DNA of 64,000 bases. It comes from Artemia franciscana (Eukaryota > Arthropoda > Branchiopoda > Anostraca > Artemiidae). The translations under genes were made by a program, and so were the position numbers. Shown here piece by piece: positions 23,156 through 36,100 of this stretch. Location of the stretch: NCBI RefSeq assembly GCF_032884065.1, contig NC_088863.1:40085076-40149075 (forward strand). The letters are read 5' to 3'. Each line of letters begins with the position of its first letter. Position 1 is the stretch's first letter. Under the pieces are notes generated by a model. The model made no database searches. It saw nothing but the letters and a program-made list of their open reading frames with translations, and was not told the DNA's origin.

Positions 23156-24045
23156 ATCATTTTCCGTTTATTCCATTTCAAAGACAGATTTTGGTTTCAC
23201 ATCAAAGGATCCACAAAGCTTCAAGCCACTTCTTTTATAACTTGAAGTAATTATCGGAGTATTTTCACAGCTTCATTTCTTCCACTAGGAAATACTGGCG
23301 GTAAGAATCAGAAAGACTTTAATAGAAAAAAAAACCCCTTGAAATTCTTATTTGGCAATGCCACTATTTCGCAGGGAATATAATTTTGATTTTAAGAAAA
23401 TCACCTCAGTAACAATATTAAAATGTTTTATTGAGCTTCATGTTTATCTGTAATTTTTATGTTAATCATTCTAAAACAGAAAATACTTCAGAGATATTTG
23501 TAAAGACCAGAATTATTCACAGAAACGTAACTACTTGAGATAATGGAAAAGTGACAACATATCTATTCACTAACCGAATCCGCTGTCCCCTTTCAAAAAG
23601 CCCACTTCAGGGTCTTTTTGAAAACGCCAAGAAAGAGAAATAAAATATTGATGAAAAAAAGGTGGCTAAAAATTTTATACAATTCCTAGTTTTCAATTTG
23701 CCTTTGAAGAGTAGCTGGTCACATTAATTTTTAAATCGAAAATGCAACAAGAGATAGATACGGAAAAAATCATCAATGTATATGCTACACATGGAAGTTT
23801 GTAGCACTTTAATACAAAACTGAAACCACTAAAATATTAAAAAGCAATGTACCCCAAAAACAATTTAAATATTGATTATTCAACAGCAAAAGCTCATAGA
23901 AAAATCGTATCCATTAGCCTTAAGCAGACACATTATGGAAATATGATGTTGTTTTCACAATATTATACTATGGCTACAGCCAAAATTATATAGAATATAT
24001 GAATGTTTCTTTTTTCATAACAACAAAGAAGAGAGAAAAAGAAAC
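23156..24045. other. Region downstream of ABAT, presumed 3' UTR and flank
   Basis: AT-rich, with no gene of its own. Part nearest 24045 should be ABAT 3' UTR. On the minus strand a possible ATTAAA is near 23810 and AATAAA near 23430. Confidence 0.4.
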
Positions 24046-24170
24046 TTATCCCTTCATTTCTTTTAAAACTATATTCAACTTGTCAAGGAAAATATCAGCA
24101 TGCTCCGGTCTAAAAATAAGCGCCGGTCGGAGACGTACAGACTTTTCACCACATCCGCCTGAATGAACAC
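24046..24170 (-). CDS. ABAT: ABAT terminal coding exon with stop
   Basis: This 125-base exon starts after ATATTTTAG with two bases that complete a glycine, then reads [19 protein letters not shown]. This matches human VVLGGCGDKSIRFRPTLVF and includes the substrate-binding arginine of the RxRP motif. The protein ends [12 protein letters not shown] at a TAA stop (24048-24046). A possible ATTAAA-type poly(A) signal lies about 240 bases downstream near 23810, and AATAAA near 23430. The true 3' end cannot be fixed from sequence alone. Confidence 0.95.
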
Positions 24171-27100
24171 CTAAAATATGATTCCATAATTAAAAGAAAA
24201 TCAGAGAACATTATGGATGTTTGCCCTATTCTTTGACTTTTTCTCAAGACAAACCACAGAAAAGGATTCAGAATAACATAAACTACATTTATTTTAATAC
24301 TGTACAGAACAAGTTACTTATTTACTATCACGTAAGAAATTCCGTTCTTACTGTTCTATGATGCTTTATCCAGCTTTCTGATTTCAACTTTGGGAACTTT
24401 GGCATAGCACTCATCATTCCCGAACACAGGAAGGGTGAGACATAAAGACAAAATTTTTGTTTGTGTGTTTTTATTCTCCTCTTCGCAAACCATTGACTAC
24501 CAAGACTCATAACTATAGACCAAAGGCAGATATGATTATCAAACTAGAGCTCTGAATTACTAAAAAACAACTCTGGGTTTAAAAAAAATATTATTCAAAC
24601 AGATATATATACACAAAGAAAAGCTACGAAAAATAGGGGACAGATCGAATACCATATTGTGAAACGACATCTAATCATACAGAAAAAAAACCCAGAAAGC
24701 TGGGTTTGATCAAATAGTTGCAAAGAGAAATAATTTTACCTATGCTGCTTTGTTTTTAAGCCCATTTAATTTTGTATGGATCAAAAAATTAAAATAAATC
24801 CATTATGGAATAACCAAGACATTCTAAATTCCTAACAACTATATTGCTTAATAATAGTTGTTTAAAAAAATGTTGCTTATAAAAAGCTTTAACAAGATTA
24901 TCTTGGTTTTCTTCTAAGTTAGATACCACATAGTCACATTTGTATATATTATTCATTTTGTGATGCTCATCGATCTGCTATGGCACCCATAAAGATATGT
25001 GTAGAACTTCAATCTATATTTCAAGAGAAAAAAAGAATAAAAACTTCTTTTAGTGGGAGAGTAGGGTTGATCTTTGCTTACCCAGAGTTTGAACTCACCG
25101 GCAGCAACCTAACGTGGGGCTCTGAATTTAATTCCTATGATGGGACTATGCAAAAGTGTCTCCACACTAATCCAATCACAAAAAAAGAAGAAGGAAAAAA
25201 AGTGCTACCAGACTGAACATTCCTAGCCAATGGACTTAAAGGCATATACAGAATGAGATAACAAAAAGCCATGTAGACGCATGCAACTGACTATTGCTCA
25301 AGTGCGGGGAGAAAGAGACACCCAACGATAGTATTATTAGATTATAAACACCTGTAATTTCGGGCAATTTCAAATTGCCATGTAGCCTCGAAAAGAAAAG
25401 GAGCAGGAAATTGCACTGCCTCAGCAAAATAAAGCAACAATCTGTCGTACGTATGGATTGGAAATCCATGAAAAATCAGGGACTGGAGTAGTGACACACT
25501 AGAAGACCTTTTATTTGGATGGAAAGATAAAAGTTATCTCTTAAGTAAACTTACAGCGATCTTTCAGGCTGAAATACTAGGAATAGAAAAGGTAGTAGGA
25601 GACTAGAGCAGTTGAAAAGCACAGGTAGGGAATGTATTTTACCTGATTACCTGACGTGTCTTAAGGCTGTTGAGAACATCAAGAGACTGTAAAATGTGAA
25701 TTGGAATATTACGAAGCATTGAACAGACCGGCATCCAAACGTAACGGTACAGCACCGATGTGAATCCCAAGACATTCTGAGATAACAGGTAACGAATCGA
25801 CAGACGAAATAGAATTAGTACGTACCAGAACCTTTCATTATCATGTCTCAGAATTGCTGGAAACCAGATATAGGGACTACTACTACTACTACGATCACTA
25901 AACTACTGATATTACGACTATCACTACTAATAGTAAAAAAAAAGACCAATAAAACAATTTGTAAATTAAAAACGAGTAACAAACAATCACGCAAACTTTT
26001 TACACAAAAAAAAGTTTTCTCAAAGAAAATTAAAGAGCTACATTAATTCTTCAGATGAGAAGAAAAAACTCAAGCGTAAAACGAGCTTAAATCACTATCA
26101 ATAAATAAACAAAACGCAAACAAATAGGAGTTACAAGAAGTAGTCAAGAGAAACTTGAAACGAAGAAAAATTACTATAAACAGGCTTGTCGTTACTCGTA
26201 ACGAAATTTCGGCGGAATTACTTACCGTCGCAGTCTCGTCTAGCCTGCCTAACATTCAAGCAAAGATTATAGGCTAGAAAGAGCTTAGAGTTACTTGAGG
26301 TATTCCCAATGGTGTCTCAAGTGATAACCTTAAATCAGTATTTGTCAGGGTTTCTTATAGTGACTCACATTGAGCTATCTTGGGCTTTCTGGTTACAGTC
26401 ACTTAACTTTGTTGCCCTTGATGTCGCTATTACTTCTGGTTTTCGTCATGTATTTGAGATTCTTTGAGTAGTACGTACAAAGAAATACCAAGCCGTTGTC
26501 TCCAACGCCAATCTGCTGCTCACTTGTTTGCTAGTTGCCCTCTAAAGCCCCCCAAAATAAGGTGCTCCAGACGTTCTTGCCCCCCGTACGAACACTAAGG
26601 ACAATCCAAGTACCGCTTGTCAAAATATTGAAACTGCGGGAAAGACCAGGTGTCCTACAGCTTTAGATGTGAAATGCTAAAGATAGCAATGTCCAGTGCC
26701 TCAAAGTGATTCACCCTACGCATGCAAGCTTTGTGTATTTGAACTCAAACGGTATTAAGGAAAAAGATCTGTTGCTTGACGAACTGTTATCTCACGATAT
26801 TATTTTTCCGCAAGCACACCTTCAAACGAAGGTCAATATCGCTAGTCTTAAGCAATCTCTTTCCCCCATTATATTGCTCACGAGGTAAGTGAAAGAAATA
26901 GCTTTCCATCCAATGATCTAGCAATTTTCTTCCGCGGATTGTTAAAGCCATATATGTTACATTCCAACAATTAAAATATATTAAATACATACATCACTTA
27001 AGATTCGCTTCTCAGTGGATATCATACTGCGGTGGAAAAACAATCATTCACAGATATTCACGATAGAGGTGGATACAAGCCTAGTCTTGATCACAGGATC

Positions 27101-30100
27101 GAATGAAGTGCGTTATTGATCGGCTCAGTCGTCAACGCCAATGAAGAAATAATTAATGATGACTATCTGTTTCTGAACCGTGTTTTGTTCTGTCCGACAA
27201 CAGTCCAACCTCTTTGATCAAAGCTAGAGTGGTTCAAAAAGTATGACTGGAGACGTGTTGATATCCTGGTATATTTTGCCACTCTTAATGCATTGCTATT
27301 GGCAATTAAAGTACCTTACCAATTGCTTCAAGTTTGTGCTCCTGTTCAAGCTAGTCGTATCGATTTAAAGACTTATTATTACTAGATATCTGCTCATATA
27401 AATGCTGCTGTGCCTGTTGGGAGAATTTGGTCTGGTCCCAGAAAGCCTTTATGGAGTACTAAGCCTGAGGTATAACCTCTGAAGTCTAAAGCAATGTTTT
27501 GGTAGTGTCTTTGAATCGCCTGGTCATTCGCTTTCTATTGCTGTCTTTAGAATTGAACAGAAATCTAAGTGCAAACATAAAAGTAGGTTGTAACGTTAAC
27601 CCCGTAGGACACAAAAAATAAAGCTTCTTGGGGGATATAATTAATAATGAAAACTACACATCAGTCGCTGATTCTGATTTGAACTTACTTGATGTTCTTA
27701 ATTACTATAAATCCGTTTTTAGTGTTGTGAAGAAGACCCCCCCCCAAGCAGCATTTATTGCAAAATTACGACCATTTTTACCAAATCATATACGGCAATC
27801 TGATGTTCTACACGTCTCACTGGATGATATCTGGTTTGTACTCAAAACTCAAACAACCCACTAATCTGGACAATAATGGTATTTGTTTAAGCCATTTTTC
27901 ATTCAATTAACCTAATTTTTTTAGTCTTTTGCAACCGCTATTCCAAGAGTGTCTAGCTTAATCTATTATACCAGATACGCGTTTAATCGATAATTATAGC
28001 TCTATTCTAAAGCGTGGAAAGGATCCTGAAAATCGCAGTTGTTACCAGCCAATTTTTAGCTTTTTAGCTTTTTAGGTTTTTTTTTTTTTTTAGCGAAGTA
28101 TTTAAACATAAATTTCTACCAGAAACTAATTCTAAACGAGACTGTACATCTTTGCAGGTTGGTTAAGATGGTGCTTTTTCCTACTCGCAGGTTCGTCATA
28201 TTCTCACGTACTTTATGAAACATGCGGTTAAAACCAAGGATCCATTTTATTGCCTAACAGCGGATATCTCTGGAGCGTTGGATTATGCTGTTCACCATAA
28301 TGCCCTACATTGCCTTGCTTTATCCGGAGTAAATAATTTACTCCTGGCAGTTTTGAGGTAAGGGGAGCTTTTAAACTCCATTCCCATTTGTAAAAGAATT
28401 CTTCAAAACACTGTTTTGTCTCCCAGTATACGTAAATGTGTATTAGTTTAATGCCTACGATCTCGCCAAGTTTCGGTGTTTTATGGTAAAGTTGATTTGT
28501 CATACATTGTATATGCTGAGGAGCCTAGATCAGAATTTTTCTATACTTAACTCAACCTTGCTTCAGTTAATCTGTCAATTAACGCTTATCAATGTGAGTT
28601 TATTTGTTCGCAAATTTAGATTTTTTCACATTAGATATGGAAAATTACTTCTCTTCCTTGCTTTAATTCAGTGCATTCATTGCCGGAAATTTCGTTTGGC
28701 GGCTTTCTTTTTTCTATGCGTTCAATCCTGACAAATATAGCAGTTAAGAGCCTAAGGGTAGGCTATGGGAAAATTTCTCCCAACAAAGGAAGATATAATC
28801 GAAAGGGTTTTTGTAGTTTGTACTCCAGTTTTAGTTCCCCAAGTGTGGCATATTTCGGACACTGTAATTTTTTGCAACATTTACCATGATGGTACCGAAA
28901 CAGTGAATTAATGGACAAAATGAACCTTACTGATATACCATCTAAAAGAAATGGTCTTAATGAAGCTCTATGTGTGAGAACTTTGAATTTCGTTTCTGAG
29001 CATGACCTTCTTTTGCATTTTTCCAAAAGGAGATTTTTTTTTATAGCGTTTGCAGTCATTTTTATGTTAATTTCTGTTCATTCTATTGTCATTTGTGCTC
29101 CACATTGCTGTTTTGATTTTTGTTAGAGAAAAAATAAATAGCCAAATAAACAACCTGTTCTTTCAAACAGGCTAAGTGTGAAGCTTGCAAAGGTTGCTAC
29201 ACTTAAGCTAAGGTGCGACGATTGCCTTATAAGTCTTTTGGCGTAATTGCTCTTAGTATTTTATTGGTTGATGTTTATTTTTTTGTGTTTAGTTTCGTTG
29301 CTGGTACTTTTTTTTCTTTCTTCGAATAATTCCACGAGTGTCATATATTTTTTTAGGATGTGGGTTATAAAAAATTATTATTATTATCGTTTCTGAGGTA
29401 TTACATACACGTCCTCTTGACCAACTGGCTGCGAACAGTATCCTTTTAGTTAGTTCAAAATCCACATCAACATTCCCTGAAAGTTTCAACTAAATAGCCA
29501 AAGCCATTCATGAGGTATTGCTAATATGCCCTTTTGACAACCTGGATGCAAATAGCGTCTTTTCATCTATTCCAATATTCCCCTGAACATGCCCTGAAAG
29601 TATCAACTTAATACCCTACAGTATTCATGGCATTATTAGCAGAGGATTTAAGAATGAACACGGAGCTCACTAAAAAAATTGCACTTTAGAGTTTGATCCC
29701 CATACTATAAAACTGTTTTCAATATGTGGGACTCTAAACATCATGGTTTAGGTCTTAGACTATACAAAACGATTCTTCATTTTAAAATTTCCATTCCCCG
29801 GCATTTTGACCCTCGTTGAAGTATACAAACACAAAAAAAGTAGTTTTTTTGTAAAATATCACATTTTACTTTAATCCAATCATTTTTGAATCACTTGAAC
29901 AACCTTGATACGATTAAAGATTATTTATTCAATCTCCAGAACATATCAGATGTCAGAGAATAAGGTCATATTTCACAATGATATTAACCTATCTCGCCAA
30001 TTATGACTTTACAGAAACAATACGATAAAAATAAGGTTAAACCATTTAGAATCAAGATGGTTCCTAATAAGTAATAATTTCGGATTAGATGGGGGAGGGA

Positions 30101-33100
30101 ACTGTCTCTGGAAAAAGAGGGTCATGCACTAAATTTTGACATGTTTTCTTCACATTATAATAAAAATCATCCTGAAAATTAGGTACAACAAGTTGTCTAA
30201 TCGTGTATGTTAGTTATGTAAAGGGAAAAATACAAGGATTTATTTTCTTGACATTTCAAAGCGTTGATAATACTGAGCAGATTGAAGTAAATAACAACCC
30301 TTGCCAACAAACATAAGAGACAAAACCTCACGTAAACGGCGCTATGATAACGAGAATCTGCTTTCATCCCCACTTTAAAGATATAAAATACAGTTGAGTT
30401 GTCGATCAAACCTATTGACAAAAGAAAATTAACGTAAATTCTGGATAAATAGGTAACTACTCCTACAAGACTCTGGAATCTTGATGGAAGATTCCTCAAT
30501 CATATTCAACATGTCTTTAAACCTTTCAGAAGAAGTTTTTCCAACTCCAGATTGATACAAAAATTTATGTATTTATATCCTTGAGGATATATAACTGTTC
30601 AAACTGCTAATGATAATAAACGGTAAGTAAAGAGCAGTCGTTCTGAAACTGTATAAAACAGAATTTTGAGTAAAATACATATATCAAAAGATTCTATTCC
30701 TTATGGGGATTCTAAATACGCATAAATTAATTTATTAGCAACAGAACATTTGAATGGTTTTAAAACAAGAGGGAAAACAATCCCGAAAAGCAACTTCACT
30801 ATATATAACAAACTAAAATCCTTAGCTTTAGTTTTTTCACTGGAATCTGTTAATTAAGTGCTCTTGTGCAAACATCATTAGCTAAAAACTAACGTATCAG
30901 GCACTGCATAAATAATACCCGCTATGATTTATCAGTAATAAAAAAAGAAAAAAAAAAGGCGCATATGAATAAAACCAAGAAAAAAGAAGTTAAAATTAAT
31001 AATCTCATCAAATATAAAGATGGCCGATACTGCTACAGATTAATAGATGAGAGCTAAAACGAACAGACATTGAAATGAGCAAACAAGGCACCCTCTAAAG
31101 GCCAGAGCGTCATTCATGCTTTACTGAAAACCGTATGGATTTTTAACAGTGTGTTTTTTCTTTGTCAAAATATCAAAAGCATAAAAAACTACGATCATAA
31201 TTAAGATTATAAGAAAGAAAAAATACAGCTTAGAAAAATTACATTTGCGAATTTCAATTTGATTTCATTATTCTGAAAAGACACTTTTCTCAAAGCTTTC
31301 TTTTTATTCTATTTTTTACAAATAAATATAAAATTGAGGCCTAAACAAAACTTTTCAAATGAGTATCTGCCAGTCTCGAAGCAATGTATTTAGTTTCTGA
31401 AAGCAATAGTTTGAGTTTACAAATTAATGAATGACTTTTCAATATTATAATGGTAGAAGAGGAACTGTTTAAGATACGTTTTATTGTAAGTATTCTGCAA
31501 ATGAACCTATGGCCTTCAGAGGGTTAAAGGGTGGTGGCCCCCTAAAATTCTTATTCATATGGATCGAAAATCTACGTTGTTTCTGGTCTTTTATGGGTCT
31601 GAAGTCACCCTTCAGATTGACTTGAAAACATATTTATATTGATCCTCTATTTTATTAAAACAGTCTGTACATGTGCTAGATAACTTCGTTTTGAGTTTTA
31701 CTGCTGATGATGAACACTGTATATGTGTTCGAAATATCCAGTTAAAATTTTTTTTTTTCTGTTCACTGTCAATTAAAAGGTTTCATCCCTATCTTGAACT
31801 GTTATACTTTCGTACATGTTCTATCTTGTTGTAATAGCTTGTTTGTTTAAATAAATAACAGGCGTCACGAATCAGTACAACTCGATTTGTTTTCTTATTT
31901 TTGTTTTGTCTTAATGGTGGTTCCCTTGTCACTGGGTACTTGTCGTGTAAAAGGATGCAAACAGCCAGAGAGGAAACAAATTTGACACCCATTTTCAGTC
32001 ATCACTAATCGATACGGCCAGAATGATCTCAAGTTATTATCTGAATTCTGTCTCAAACACCCTTTTTTATTGCTTTTTCTCAGTATTTAAGACTTGAGAG
32101 GATTTATTTCAGACTTGACAAGATTAAGCTTAGTTTTGCATCTTTAGTAGATTCAAATAATCGCAGCTTGAACTTGCGTCATTTTTGAACCGACGAAGAA
32201 TTTTAGAGCTTTCATTCAAGTATACCTAATATAAATCATATTTTGAGAACAGGCCACATTCCACTACATACGGAATCAAATATTTCAGGTTCCAAACCAA
32301 TGAGGGACAAATAGTTTTATGGCCCATTTCCAGGCCCCATACACTCTCACCTTTCAAACATAATTTGCGGCCCCTTAACCCAGGCAACAATCCTTGACAG
32401 ATGCAAGCCAATCGGGAGACAAAGATTTCGGCTTTATTGCTGCACAACTTACGAAATAGAGACGGGGGTGGATCATCAAATTAAAATTTGTCTTGTACAT
32501 AAGGTTAATCTTAGGTCTAGCCCTTACGGCTATATGTTTCAACCTGCAAGTTTTTTGGCCCATTTTCAGACCTCTGTATGCCCTCCACTCTCCCTGAACA
32601 AAATGCTTGATCTTCTTGGCTCAGAGTTTCGAGCTTTGACAGTTTCGAGCCAATTGAACGCGCAAAATAAAAAATCCTCCATCTTCCCGTTATAAACCTA
32701 TCTGTAAAGAATCAATGACTAGTATAATTCACGTCCTACATCCTTTAGAGGATGTGGGGATCATGTCACCCCAGAGGCATTTTTATCGGGCCTTTCAACA
32801 ATTCTGGAAAACTGGTTATCCCAAATTTTGACCGGATGTCTGGAGGGATTTCGATGGAAGAACTAACTGTCCCTTAGCAAAAGAGGCACGGAAACCGGCA
32901 CTAGAACTTTCAGTTTCCAGATGAATGAGCCTCCTCCCAAGATTCTACTATCACCTGTTCCCTACAAAGTGCCCAGGTAAAAAATAAAGATTGAAGACAA
33001 ATGGCTCTTTTTTATAGGTAATGTTAAACCACTGTCTCTTATCATGCAATCAGAAATCACTTTGTTTTCTCACAGTTTATTTGGCCCTTTCTTTCCTTTT

Positions 33101-36100
33101 TCTTTTTAAATAGAAATAATCAAACAACTGGAGGAAACTAATAATTACCTTGCATGCGCAGATTGGCGCAAATATTATCCCTCTTTTCAGGTGAAGAGGC
33201 GTCAAAAGCACAGAATGTTCCCAAGCCACGAATAGATGAAATATGTTGAGGATAAATCTTTCCCAAGTCGCTTAACCCGGCCATTAGCTTTTCACCACAT
33301 GCCTACAAAAAAACAAAAACAAAAAAACTCTATAATCTTCAGAAATCCTCGAAACACATTTGTGGACCTTGTAAAATGTTGGAATAAAAATTAAATACAG
33401 CGGCCTTAGTATTGAATTTCTAAATGCCCTAATTAGTAATCCCAAGAAACGACTAACCAAAATGCGGCACGAAAAACATGGCAAACAGCCTCGACTAATT
33501 TATCCACTTAATTGGTATACACACATAAAAATGATTACACGATACAAAATAATATAACGAAACAGCCCACACCATAGCTGCTTTGTGCATACTTGTTATA
33601 ATATAAAAACTGAACACTTCAGAAGGGGATAAAGTTGGCAAACATAACTGGGTAGATTTCCAGATCTTTATTAGATTAAATAAAAAAACAAGTTTTTTGA
33701 AATGAAAGTAAGGAGCGACATTAAAACTTAAAACGAACAGAAATTACTCCGTACATGCAAGGGGCTTTTCCTCCTCGACACCCCGGTCTTTACGCTAAAC
33801 TTTTTTATTGTTTTAAAAAGTAGAGTTGCGAGAAAGAATCAAACTTTAGCGCAAGGAGCGGGGTGTATTAGCATAAAGAGCGAAGCATTTATCTCCTCCT
33901 AAATACCTCTCTCTTTATGCTAAAGTATTTTTAGAACCCCTCATATGCGTAATAATCCCTGTTCGTTTTAAGTTTTAATGCCTCTCCTTACTTTCAATTG
34001 AAAAAACTTTTTCATGTTTATATTTTCATTGTTTTTTTTTTTTTAATAGTAATGCCAGAAAATCCTGCACCCTTTTCATTGAATTTCTCTTCCCCCATGA
34101 AATATTCCTCCAAGGAAAGATCCTCCCATATAGCCCCCTCCCCTGAACCCCACACCCAAACCAAAAAAATCCCCCTGATAACGTCGGTACACTTCCCAGT
34201 AACCATTACTGTATGTAAACATTGGTCAAAGTTTGTAACTTGCAGCCCCTCCCCCAGAGACTGTGGGGGGGTAAGTCATCCCCAAAGACATAGTTATCAT
34301 GGTTTTCAACTATGCGGAACAAAATGGCTATCTCAAAATTTTGATCCGTTGACTTTGGGAAAAAAATGAGCGTGGGAGGGGGGCTAGGTGCCCTCCAATT
34401 TTTTGGTCACTTAAAAAGGGCACTAGAACTTTTCATTTCCGTCCCCAGAGACTGTGGGGGGGTAAGTCATCCCCAAAGACATAGTTATCATGGTTTTCGA
34501 CCATGCGGAACAAAATGGCTATCTCAAAATTTTGATCCGTTGACTTTGGGAAAAAAATGAGCGTGGGAGGGGGGCTAGGTGCCCTCCAATTTTTTGGTCA
34601 CTTAAAAAGGGCACTAGAACTTTTCATTTCCGTTAGATTGAGCCCTCTTGCAACACTCTAGGGCCACTTGGTCGATACGATGACCCCTGGGAAAAAAACA
34701 AAACAAAAAAACAAACAAATAAACACGCACCCGTGATTTGTCTTCTGGCAAAACATACGAAATTCCACATTTTTGTAGATTGGACCTTGAAGTTTTTTCT
34801 ATAGGGTTCTCTGCTACGCTGAATGCGATGGTGCGATTGTCGTAAAGATCCTGTGACTTTTAGGGGTGTTACCCCCTATTTTCCAAAATAAGGCAAATTT
34901 TCTCAGGCTCGTAACTTTTGATAACAAAGACTAAATTTGATGAAACTTATATATTTAAAATCAGCATAAAAGTCCAATTCTTTTGATATATCTTTTAGCA
35001 TCGAAATTCCGTTTTTTAGAGTTTCGTTTACTATTGAGCCGGGTCGCTCCTTACTACAGTTCATTACCACGAACTGTTTGAAAATAGATACAAGTAACAA
35101 AGCAAAAAACTCTGGCCCACATTGCCGCCCACAAGACTTAATGGCTGGCAAATAGGGCAGGAGTCAAAAAAAGGAAGGCCAACATTTCATAACAACAATA
35201 AAGATTTAAGAATACTTAATAAAGGAAACTAAAGGAAACATAAAACTTAATAAAAAGAGCATCAGAACAAAACAAGGAAAGGCGCAAAACTAATAGCAAT
35301 AATAATGAATAAAAATCACACGTAAACCAAAAGTTTAACATTTTTTGAGTGTTTCCAAATGAGTGACGTTTTCAAACCAACCCCAGTAGAGTGTTCCTAA
35401 AAACTCGACAGGTATTCAAAGGATGAATACCTGACGAAAGTATGAGGATTTTAAAATTATTTGAATTATAAACATGGTAAGTAGGCTGATCAGATATAAG
35501 AAACTGAGTTCACCTAAGGGCCTCAGGAAGATCATGGGAATATGGATGTGAGAGAATATGAAGGGATTCTAGATGAGCGTTGCTCAAACTTTTCAAAATG
35601 TGTTCTCATAGCGGTCCGTTTAAAGTTATTTGACGGATTAGGATCCTTTCAGTGAAAATCAGCATTGTTTTATAAAAACCGAGGCCACGAACTAGTTTCC
35701 AAAGAGTAACCACATAACTAAAGTACGGCACGAAACACATTTAAAGAAGTTGTATATGTAAAATATTCTTGGTGAAAATTTGATTGCAAAAAAATTATTG
35801 ATTCAATAAATACTAAAAAAAAAATATTGAAACTCTTTTATGGGATAGACTGAGGCTTTGCCTGATTTTATATGTTTAGTTTTTGTTGTTGTTTTTTTGC
35901 CAATGCAGCTCGTGCGTCTTTTGTTGTGACTGATCAGTCTAAGGCTTTATTTTGAAAGTAAGTAGCACGGAAGGAATCCATCCCATTTATAGGTGGTTTA
36001 AAAGAGATCCATCGCTCACAGGACTTTTTTAAACCATCAGAATAGGACTGTGCCAGTTTGATCAATCCTACAAAATTCTTTTAAGAAAAAACATATTTGC

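Noticed and set aside
33998..34560. Two plus frames sharing long identical peptides, as if paralogous small genes
   Set aside because: Both lie in element A copy 3; the shared peptide reflects the 191 bp DNA duplication, and the same sequence is non-coding in other copies.
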